Source: Paracoccaceae bacterium
GTDB taxonomy: Bacteria; Pseudomonadota; Alphaproteobacteria; Rhodobacterales; Rhodobacteraceae
Assembly: GCA_019090405.1 (NCBI GenBank)
Contig: JAHRVZ010000294.1
Location: forward strand, 1-5,012
Direction of reading: 5' to 3'
Length of the DNA stretch: 5,012 nt
In this document: piece by piece, positions 1 through 5,012 of the stretch
How the letters are laid out: every line of letters starts with the position of its first letter
Position numbering within the stretch: position 1 is the stretch's first letter
Notes under the pieces: model-generated
What the model was told of the DNA's origin: nothing
What the model saw: the letters and a program-made list of their open reading frames with translations, nothing else
The model's database searches: none
Program-made: the position numbers and the translations under genes

Positions 1-51
1 CAGTCGTTCAAGAACCTGAAATCCTATAAACGCCGCAAGCGGTGGATCTGA
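1..51 (+). CDS. C-terminal tail of an unidentified protein (partial, start outside window)
   Basis: From base 1 the first plus-strand frame is open for 16 codons and ends in TGA at 49-51; the residues read QSFKNLKSYKRRKRWI. The other two plus frames stop within the first 30 bases. The tail is strongly basic (8 of 16 residues are K or R), which could suit a nucleic-acid-binding or ribosome-associated protein, but that is speculation and I do not recognise the family. Support for a real gene is indirect: its stop lies 27 bp before a strong hairpin, and the neighbouring operon converges on it. Sixteen codons cannot prove coding. Confidence 0.35.
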   Translation, partial: QSFKNLKSYKRRKRWI

Positions 52-78
52 TCCGTACGAAATAATTGGTTTTCTAAC

Positions 79-109
79 AAATACGACCGGCTTTTGGCCG
101 GTCGTATTT
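79..109. terminator. Strong hairpin between convergent genes, probable bidirectional terminator
   Basis: A perfect 13-bp stem pairs 79-91 (AAATACGACCGGC) with 97-109 around a 5-base loop (TTTTG). It begins 33 bp after the crotonase stop in the minus direction and 27 bp after the plus-strand stop at 51. The A-rich base of the left arm gives a T-rich end on either strand (TATTTGTTAG on minus, TATTTCGTGT on plus), so neither side has a perfect U-tract but both resemble Rho-independent terminators. An outer stem is also possible between ACGAAAT at 57-63 and ATTTCGT at 118-124. Confidence 0.7.
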
Positions 110-124
110 CGTGTCGTATTTCGT
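101..124. repeat. 12-bp perfect tandem direct repeat overlapping the terminator arm
   Basis: GTCGTATTTCGT occurs twice head to tail at 101-112 and 113-124 with no mismatch. The first copy contains most of the right arm of the hairpin (97-109), so the second copy offers a spare arm that can also pair with AAATACGAC at 79-87. It looks like a small slippage duplication in the intergenic space. Confidence 0.8.
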
Positions 125-141
125 TTGGCAGGTACCGGTAA

Positions 142-942
142 TTATGCGCCGATAAATGTGGCCTTGCGGCGTTCGATAAAGGCATTGATGCCTTCGCCGA
201 AATCGTTGTTGGCAACGCAGGCGCAGAAACTGTCCTGTTCGGCCTTCAGGTGATCGCTTAGTGGTGTGTCCTGCGCCTGATTGATCAACCGCTTTGTCCG
301 CCCAAGGGCGGCCGTCGGGGATTTGGCCAGACGTGCGGCCAGCTTGGCTGTTTCTGCGCTTAAGTCGGCAGCGGCAACAACCCAGTTGACCAGGCCCAGG
401 TCTTTGGCCTCATCGGCACCGAAACTTTCCCCCAGCATGGCCAGTTCCATCGCCTTTCTTGTGCCGACAATCCGGGCCAATGAGTGCGACCCACCGCCAT
501 CCGGCGTGGTGCCGATACGGATGTAAGCCATTGACAAGGCCGCGTTATCGGCGGCAATCGTCAAATCACATGCCAGCATTAGGCTAAGGCCGAAACCGGC
601 AGCAGCCCCCTGAACGCTGGCAATGACCGGCTTGTCCATGGTTTTCAGCTTTTCAACTGAGCCATGCACGCCGTCAAACACCTCGTTCAGATGATCCTGC
701 GCCACCGAAATACCCTGGTCGCGCCAGTTCTTGAACATCATCAGGTCGCCACCGGCCATGAAATGTTCGCTTGAGCTGCAAATCACCACACAGCGCACGT
801 CGGTATCTGCGGCGGCCTTGTCGACTGCTGTGACCAGACCTTCGACCAGATCCATATTCAGGGCGTTCAACGCCTTGGGCCGGTTCAGCGTGATGGTGGC
901 AATGGAGTCCTTGACGTCATATAGGACAGCTGTGTTGCTCAT
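142..942 (-). CDS. Crotonase-superfamily protein (enoyl-CoA hydratase/isomerase family), likely isomerase-like
   Basis: A 266-residue protein of normal length for single-domain crotonases, which act on acyl-CoA thioesters in the cytoplasm. Family marks are the N-terminal TITLNRPKALNAL (16-28), the FMAGGDL oxyanion segment (61-67), the second oxyanion loop GAAAGFGLSLMLACD (112-126) and the C-terminal EGINAFIERRKATF (250-263). By eye alignment to mitochondrial enoyl-CoA hydratase, both catalytic glutamates are missing (S120 and Y140 take their places). D148 in TPDGGG sits where PaaG-type isomerases carry a catalytic aspartate, so double-bond isomerisation or a related reaction is more likely than hydration. 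The ATG at 942 overlaps the MeaB stop (ATGA), with AAAGGTAG as ribosome binding site 5 bases upstream, indicating translational coupling. It is the last gene before the hairpin at 79-109. The exact substrate is unknown; a decarboxylase role cannot be excluded. Confidence 0.93.
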   Translation of the reverse strand: MSNTAVLYDVKDSIATITLNRPKALNALNMDLVEGLVTAVDKAAADTDVRCVVICSSSEHFMAGGDLMMFKNWRDQGISVAQDHLNEVFDGVHGSVEKLKTMDKPVIASVQGAAAGFGLSLMLACDLTIAADNAALSMAYIRIGTTPDGGGSHSLARIVGTRKAMELAMLGESFGADEAKDLGLVNWVVAAADLSAETAKLAARLAKSPTAALGRTKRLINQAQDTPLSDHLKAEQDSFCACVANNDFGEGINAFIERRKATFIGA

Positions 943-1928
943 GATTCTACCTTTTGCTTTTTCGTGTTCAATTCGCCGGTTTCAACGGCCAGATTTGCGG
1001 CTATGCGCGAGGCTTGTTCCAGCCCCAGATCGCCGCGCAGCACTTGTGCGCTAAGTTCATTGACTTGCTCTTGGCTAACGGATTTCAGCCAGAGTTTCAG
1101 GAAATGCGTGGCCGTGGTGGTAATGACCTTGCGCATACGGGTGACGGCAGCGTTCTCGCGAACTGCCTCGTCGATGGTTTGGAAATGCGCATCAATCAGA
1201 TCAGCCAGTTCTTCAAACCCAGTGCCGGTTGTTGAAATAGTCTTGACGATCGGCACCTTCCACGCGCGCGCGGGGCCAAAGGAAATCGCATCCTTGAGCT
1301 GGCGATAGGTGCTGTCCACATGCGGCATGTCGGCTTTGTTGACCACCATTATATCGGCGATTTCCAGTATCCCTGCCTTGACGGCCTGAATTTCATCGCC
1401 CAGCCCCGGTGCGCTAACCACCACCACCGTATCGGCGATTTCCATGATTTCGACCTCGGACTGGCCGGTGCCGACGGTTTCAATGATGACGATATCCATA
1501 CCCGCGGCGTCCAGAATATCGACAACATGCGCCGTCGCCTTTGACAGCCCGCCCAGATGCCCGCGTGAGGCCAGCGAGCGGACAAATACACCATCATCCG
1601 CGCCATGTTCGCTCATCCGGATGCGGTCGCCCAGAATGGCTCCACCACTAAACGGGCTTGACGGATCAATGGCGATGACACCAACCTTAAGACCGCGCTT
1701 GCGCAATTCAGCGACATAGGAACTGACCAGCGTCGATTTACCAGCCCCCGGAGCACCGGTGATACCGATGACTTGTGCGCCCGTCTGTTTGCCGTTTATG
1801 GCGCGAAAAACAGATGTGGCATCGCCCCGATTGCTTTCGATTGCGGTGATCGCACGGGCCAAAGCAACGCGATCCCCCTCAGCAAGCGCCTTTTCATAAT
1901 ACGCGCTGGAATATCCTTTTTTTCGCAT
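939..1928 (-). CDS. meaB: Methylmalonyl-CoA mutase-associated GTPase MeaB (ArgK family)
   Basis: A 329-residue G3E-family P-loop GTPase, full length for MeaB. Visible motifs are the P-loop GAPGAGKST (58-66), the family-specific DPSSPFSGGAILGDRIRM (88-105), SRGHLGGLS (121-129), the switch ETVGTGQSE (150-158) and NKAD for guanine recognition (197-200); the C-terminal helical part (about 260-329) matches the dimerisation region. MeaB binds adenosylcobalamin-dependent acyl-CoA mutases, gates cofactor loading and protects or reactivates the mutase using GTP. The start at 1928 follows the TetR stop by 6 bp, and its ribosome binding site GAGGA (1943-1939) overlaps the end of that gene. Its stop overlaps the crotonase start by 4 bp, so TetR, MeaB and crotonase are almost surely one transcript. 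No mutase gene is in the window, so the client protein is unknown; older databases call this family ArgK or LAO/AO transport ATPase, which is misleading. Confidence 0.97.
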   Translation of the reverse strand: MRKKGYSSAYYEKALAEGDRVALARAITAIESNRGDATSVFRAINGKQTGAQVIGITGAPGAGKSTLVSSYVAELRKRGLKVGVIAIDPSSPFSGGAILGDRIRMSEHGADDGVFVRSLASRGHLGGLSKATAHVVDILDAAGMDIVIIETVGTGQSEVEIMEIADTVVVVSAPGLGDEIQAVKAGILEIADIMVVNKADMPHVDSTYRQLKDAISFGPARAWKVPIVKTISTTGTGFEELADLIDAHFQTIDEAVRENAAVTRMRKVITTTATHFLKLWLKSVSQEQVNELSAQVLRGDLGLEQASRIAANLAVETGELNTKKQKVES

Positions 1929-1934
1929 TGGCCG

Positions 1935-2564
1935 TCAGTCCTCGTCTTTTCTGAGTTGTTTCGCGAGAAACCCGACATATTTTCGGGCGATCGCCTCGGG
2001 TGGTTCGCGCCCCGGCCGATACCAGCTAAAGGCCCAGTTCATCGCGCCGATCAGCATAAGGCGCAAATCGCGCCTGTCGGTGCCGACAGGCAGATCCAGA
2101 TCATTCAGAAGCTGAGAGAATATGGCCTCATAGGCGTCACGGTGGAAAACAATCTGGGCCTTTTCTTGGTCGCCATATTGATTGGGTGTTTCGCTCATTA
2201 CCGCCTGAAAAAACACGTCACCCTCAAGCAAAGTCTCAAGGTGGGAGATGCACGCTGCCTCAAGCCGCTCCCAGGCACCTTCAACACCTTCCAAAGACGC
2301 CTCAAGACGTTCTTTGATGTTGATCAGGCCTACTTTGTGTACCTCAACGAACAGTGTCGATTTTGAATCAAAATGGTAGTAGATCGAACCGGGCTTCATA
2401 TTTGCCTCGGCGGCAATGGCGCGCATAGATGAGGCGGCAAAGCCTTTTTCCAGAAAATGCTTGGCCGCGGCCTGAAGCAGATCCCGGCGTCGGTTTGTTG
2501 CGGCTCTGGTTTTGACCGGTGAAACCCGCGGATTTGAGGGCGAAGTAGGGTGTGTATCACGCAT
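1935..2564 (-). CDS. TetR/AcrR-family transcriptional regulator
   Basis: A 209-residue protein with the TetR layout. The N-terminal helix-turn-helix domain covers about 24-70, with the recognition region ASSMRAIAAEANMKPGSIYYHF at 44-65 split as scaffold (RAIAAEANM) and recognition helix (KPGSIYYHF). The remaining all-helical ligand-binding domain ends with GAMNWAFSWYRPG (173-185), a motif I associate with TetR regulators of acyl-CoA or steroid/lipid catabolism such as KstR2-like proteins (memory-based). The frame is open further upstream to an ATG at 2810, but that would add 82 residues of low-complexity, non-family sequence. The ATG at 2564 gives the usual length and has AGGAG at 2580-2576. 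It lies between the carboxylase and meaB on the same strand and probably represses this operon in response to a pathway acyl-CoA; ligand and operator are not shown by the sequence. Confidence 0.93.
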   Translation of the reverse strand: MRDTHPTSPSNPRVSPVKTRAATNRRRDLLQAAAKHFLEKGFAASSMRAIAAEANMKPGSIYYHFDSKSTLFVEVHKVGLINIKERLEASLEGVEGAWERLEAACISHLETLLEGDVFFQAVMSETPNQYGDQEKAQIVFHRDAYEAIFSQLLNDLDLPVGTDRRDLRLMLIGAMNWAFSWYRPGREPPEAIARKYVGFLAKQLRKDED

Positions 2565-2626
2565 AAAGGGGGCAGCTCCTGACACAAAAAACATATTTGG
2601 CCGTTGCCCCGCCCCTTTCAGGGGCA
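2565..2626 (-). promoter_or_regulatory. TetR leader with competing inverted repeats over the translation start
   Basis: In minus-strand order the leader holds TGCCCC (2626-2621), then GGGGCA (2610-2605), then TGCCCCC (2574-2568) just before the ATG. The middle element can pair with either flanking copy, not both. Pairing with the downstream copy closes a 30-base loop containing the AGGAG site, and AAAG (2618-2615) can extend the helix to CTTT (2568-2565), right up to the start codon. A separate 6-bp hairpin, GCCCCT-GAA-AGGGGC, is possible at 2625-2611; the same 15-bp palindrome could instead be a repressor operator. All of this is base complementarity seen by eye; function is inference. Confidence 0.3.
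2576..2580 (-). promoter_or_regulatory. Ribosome binding site that decides the TetR start
   Basis: AGGAG lies 11 bases before the ATG at 2564, slightly longer than ideal spacing. It supports the 209-residue TetR protein over the 291-residue reading from the ATG at 2810, which has no comparable site. The spacer contains TGCCCCC, which can pair with upstream leader sequence (see the leader element at 2565-2626). Confidence 0.65.
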
Positions 2627-2754
2627 GATGTCGATACCGGATTGGTACAAGGGTTCCCGCCGAACAGGCATTTTCTGCCGTTTGTCGGGGTAAGTCCATA
2701 GATATTGCACCTATTCGACAACGCTGACCTGACTGGTTTTCCTTTGTTGTCGCC

Positions 2755-2774
2755 GGGTATGCGGATACCCCGCA
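2755..2774. repeat. Two mutually exclusive small hairpins after the carboxylase gene
   Basis: GGGTAT (2755-2760) pairs with ATACCC (2765-2770) around GCGG, and overlapping it TGCGG (2760-2764) pairs with CCGCA (2770-2774) around ATACC. The element lies about 46 bp after the carboxylase stop. No T-run follows on the minus strand, so it is a poor intrinsic terminator; it could be an operator, an mRNA-stabilising hairpin or chance. Confidence 0.3.
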
Positions 2775-2819
2775 GGTGTGGTGTGTGTCCGCTAAATGCA
2801 TATGTTCCAAACCGAGTCC

Positions 2820-5012
2820 TCATGTGCGAGGGGGATCGTCGGTTATGGGTTTAACGATGAGCAGCGCATCATTCTGTGAGACAAGCTGACCATCACCAAC
2901 ACTGACACGCGTCACCCGGTATCGGGTGGTTTCGCCAAAAACCGGATGGTCGGGATTGTTCAGCGATTTCAGGTTGAGCGTGCTGAAAACCTTCATCGCT
3001 TCCAGCAGGCACAGCGGCTGATCAATGTCGATTTCGTCACCTACCGATACAAAAGGTTCCTCAAACGGCGACGAGGCGGTATAGAAGATTCCCGAAAGCG
3101 GCGAGGGCACCCTGATTTCACCGGTGTCGGGGATCAACAGATCGGCCAGACCAGTTTCAGGGCCGTCCTGATCCGCCGCTTCGGCGATATCGCTGATTAT
3201 CTGATCGACATCGACGCGACGCAGGAAGTCGGGAAAGAACGTTTGGTCATAATCGCCTGACAGGAACACTTGATCCTCAAGGATTTTCAGGATCATCGGT
3301 ATGTTGGTCGAAATTCCGGTGATTTCCATTTGGTCAAGATAGCGGGCCAGTATTTGGGCGGTGTCCTGACGATCCTTGCCATGGGCGATGATCTGCATGA
3401 TCAGGCTGTCATAAAACGGCGTGACTTCCAGACCGCTGCCGGCAATGGAAATCACCTCGACATTGTCATCCTTGGGCATCACACAATGCTTGATGATGCC
3501 GGGGCTGGGCATGACCTCAATGTCATCGCCGCGCCGCATCAGTTTTTCCGCGTTTATCCGAACCTCTATGGCGTAACCTGTTGGATTAACGTTCAAATCA
3601 GCGATGCTTTGCCCCGCCGCGATGTTAAATTGCCGATGCACGATGTCCACCCCTGTCACCGCTTCGGTTACAGGATGTTCAACTTGCAGGCGCGAATTGC
3701 CTTCCATGAAATAAACCGCCTGTTCAGCAAGATCAAAAATGAATTCGATGGTGCCGGCCCCGATATATTTAACGTAATCGGCCAGTTTCTCGGTGTACTG
3801 ATGAACCTGACGTTCCAGCGTATCGGACAACAGGGTCGATCCGCTTTCCTCGACCAGTTTCTGGTTTTGCCGCTGTATCGTGCAGTCGCGGATGCCCAGA
3901 ACTCTGGTATTACCCAAAGAGTCGCGCAGGAATTGCACCTCGACATGGCGGAACGATTCGATACATTTCTCAAGGTAAATCTCGCCGTTGCCAAAGGCCG
4001 ATTTCGCCTCGCGGACCACCTGCGGGAACATCTTGCGCAGGTCTTGGGAATCCTTGACCTTGTGAATGCCTTTGCCGCCGCCGCCATGCACCGCCTTGAG
4101 CAGCACCGGATAGCCGACCTGCTTGGCGATCCGACCGGCATCAATGGATTTCGGGATCGGACCGTGGCTGCCGGGAATGACCGGGACGCCACAGGCGATG
4201 GCCGCGCTGATGGCGTTTGATTTGTTGCCAAGCGCCTCGATAGCCTCGATGTTGGGACCGACAAAGTTGATGTTGTTGCGCGCGCAAAGCCGGGCAAAAT
4301 CCGGGTTTTCTGACAGAAAGCCGATGCCGGGATGCAGCGCGTCGACGCCTTTTAGCCGCGCCACTTCGATCACCGAATTTGCGTTCAGATAGCTTTCGGT
4401 CGGAGTGTTGCCGCCAATGCAGACCAGATTGTCGTTGGGCCCAAGGCTTTTGGCCGGGGCCGCCTTCATATCCGGGTCCGAGGCAATCAGCGTGACGTTC
4501 AGCCCGTGTTCACGCGCCTTCAGGATCAGTTTCATCGCCGTGCAGCCGCGCGCGTAGATCAGCAGTTTTTCAACGGGCCGGAATATCTTGGCTTTTTCGA
4601 CCGGTACCTGTCTGTCATCGGTCGCGTCGCCAACCACCGGTGCGCCGCCCGAAAGCTCATTTTCCAACACGGTTTCAATGGTCTGCGCGGGCAGGGGTAT
4701 ATCGCTGTCCAGCGCCTTTAGCTGTTCATCCAGATCGGCGATGAACGGGTGAGAAACCTGCCCTTGCATGGCACCATCATTTGCCGACAGATAGTTGGAC
4801 AGGGTCGCGGTGACGGGCAGATAGGACGGCACAACGATCTGTCCGGCAAAGGGCATGTTGGTGCCAGAAACATAGTAAGTCTGCACCAGGGGATGGGTGA
4901 CAAAGCTGGCCTGCGCGCCGCCGGTGCAGTCGCCAAAACCAAACACGATGACCGGTAATTCGTTATCGGCAATGAACCGTGTCAGGCGTTCATTTACCAC
5001 GGCCATTGAAAA
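2820..5012 (-). CDS. Multidomain biotin-dependent acyl-CoA carboxylase: carboxyltransferase tail, biotin carboxylase, biotinyl carrier (5' partial)
   Basis: The frame is open to the right edge (Phe-Ser precede the first Met at 5006), so the N-terminus is missing; residues below count from that Met. Residues 1-105 look like the end of a carboxyltransferase region (LPVIVFGFGDCTGGAQASF at 17-35). Biotin carboxylase spans about 146-600: ATP-site K262 and K304, glycine loop HGGGGKGI (307-314), E346, H354, K383, metal ligands E421 and E435, N437, and bicarbonate/biotin residues R439, Q441, V442, E443 and R483, all as in E. coli AccC. The carrier domain (629-720) is AccB-like, with thumb-like SGIFYTASSP (638-647) and EAMKV; K672 should carry biotin. 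The reaction is ATP- and bicarbonate-dependent carboxylation of an acyl-CoA. Only about 30 residues separate biotin carboxylase from carrier, so no BT domain as in propionyl- or methylcrotonyl-CoA carboxylase alpha chains. The substrate is unknown. Such proteins are often mislabelled carbamoyl-phosphate synthase large subunit. Confidence 0.92.
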   Translation of the reverse strand, partial: FSMAVVNERLTRFIADNELPVIVFGFGDCTGGAQASFVTHPLVQTYYVSGTNMPFAGQIVVPSYLPVTATLSNYLSANDGAMQGQVSHPFIADLDEQLKALDSDIPLPAQTIETVLENELSGGAPVVGDATDDRQVPVEKAKIFRPVEKLLIYARGCTAMKLILKAREHGLNVTLIASDPDMKAAPAKSLGPNDNLVCIGGNTPTESYLNANSVIEVARLKGVDALHPGIGFLSENPDFARLCARNNINFVGPNIEAIEALGNKSNAISAAIACGVPVIPGSHGPIPKSIDAGRIAKQVGYPVLLKAVHGGGGKGIHKVKDSQDLRKMFPQVVREAKSAFGNGEIYLEKCIESFRHVEVQFLRDSLGNTRVLGIRDCTIQRQNQKLVEESGSTLLSDTLERQVHQYTEKLADYVKYIGAGTIEFIFDLAEQAVYFMEGNSRLQVEHPVTEAVTGVDIVHRQFNIAAGQSIADLNVNPTGYAIEVRINAEKLMRRGDDIEVMPSPGIIKHCVMPKDDNVEVISIAGSGLEVTPFYDSLIMQIIAHGKDRQDTAQILARYLDQMEITGISTNIPMILKILEDQVFLSGDYDQTFFPDFLRRVDVDQIISDIAEAADQDGPETGLADLLIPDTGEIRVPSPLSGIFYTASSPFEEPFVSVGDEIDIDQPLCLLEAMKVFSTLNLKSLNNPDHPVFGETTRYRVTRVSVGDGQLVSQNDALLIVKPITDDPPRT

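Larger units (their letters stand above)
2565..2819. other. 255-bp gap between carboxylase and TetR genes
   Basis: This is the only sizeable gap within the minus-strand gene set. I found no convincing sigma-70 promoter on the minus strand: TTGTCG at 2722-2717 has no good -10 element at the right distance. It holds the leader repeats near the TetR start, a pair of alternative small hairpins at 2755-2774, and the overlapping palindromes ATGCAT and CATATG at 2796-2804. Two minus-strand frames happen to be open across most of it, but their codons (several AGG, GGA, ATA) differ from the neighbouring genes. A separate promoter for tetR-meaB-crotonase is plausible but unproven. Confidence 0.5.

Noticed and set aside
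1773..2366. 197-codon open plus-strand frame across the MeaB/TetR junction
   Set aside because: It is antisense to two clearly recognisable genes, has no ribosome binding site or domain that I can see, and is best explained as a shadow.
2690..2722. Possible minus-strand promoter with TTGTCG and TATGGA
   Set aside because: The spacing is 15 bases and both boxes are weak matches, so I do not call it.
2565..2810. 82-residue N-terminal extension of the TetR protein from the ATG at 2810
   Set aside because: The TetR fold needs no such extension, the added sequence has no family features, and the ATG at 2564 has AGGAG upstream and gives the standard length.
2557..2823. 88-residue minus-strand frame filling the carboxylase-TetR gap, with ATGA overlap to the carboxylase stop and an 8-bp overlap with the TetR start
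   Set aside because: The junctions look like a coupled small gene, but there is no ribosome binding site before 2823, the codons (repeated AGG, GGA, ATA) are unlike the neighbours, and the residues (many R, T, P and C) resemble translated non-coding DNA.
3270..4220. 316-codon open plus-strand frame opposite the carboxylase
   Set aside because: It lies wholly antisense to conserved biotin carboxylase motifs, shows no recognisable domain, and is the kind of long shadow frame produced by GC-biased third positions.
2820..5006. Carbamoyl-phosphate synthase large subunit, a label such proteins often receive
   Set aside because: The ATP-grasp domain carries the biotin carboxylase bicarbonate site (R439, Q441-E443) and is followed by a biotinyl domain with EAMKV; there is no second synthetase half.

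Overview
The window looks like part of a bacterial chromosome, probably from an alphaproteobacterium. This rests on the moderate GC content by eye, tight gene packing, and the combination of a large biotin-dependent carboxylase, a TetR regulator, MeaB and a crotonase. The taxonomic guess is an inference from gene content and is not proven here.

Layout: nearly everything is on the minus strand, so the operon reads right to left. First comes the 3' part of a large multidomain carboxylase (5012-2820), cut by the right edge of the window. What remains is the tail of a probable carboxyltransferase region, then a complete biotin carboxylase, then a biotinyl carrier domain. After a 255-bp gap come three closely packed genes: a TetR-family repressor (2564-1935), the GTPase MeaB (1928-939, 6 bp after the repressor stop) and a crotonase-superfamily enzyme (942-142, sharing ATGA with the MeaB stop). 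A 13-bp-stem hairpin at 79-109 closes the operon. At the far left, a short reading frame on the plus strand ends at 51, probably the tail of a convergent gene, so the hairpin may serve both directions.

How the genes fit: MeaB is the chaperone of adenosylcobalamin-dependent acyl-CoA mutases such as methylmalonyl-CoA mutase. A biotin carboxylase that makes a malonyl-CoA-type product, a mutase chaperone and a crotonase together suggest an acyl-CoA pathway of the form carboxylation, carbon-skeleton rearrangement, then isomerisation or decarboxylation, controlled by a TetR protein that may sense an acyl-CoA. No mutase gene lies in the window; if present it should be further upstream (right of 5012). 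The substrate cannot be read from this sequence.

The most interesting points are the domain order of the carboxylase (carboxyltransferase-like region before biotin carboxylase and carrier, with no room for a BT domain), an insertion right after the biotinyl-lysine segment, a crotonase lacking both hydratase glutamates, and a possible alternative RNA fold over the repressor start.
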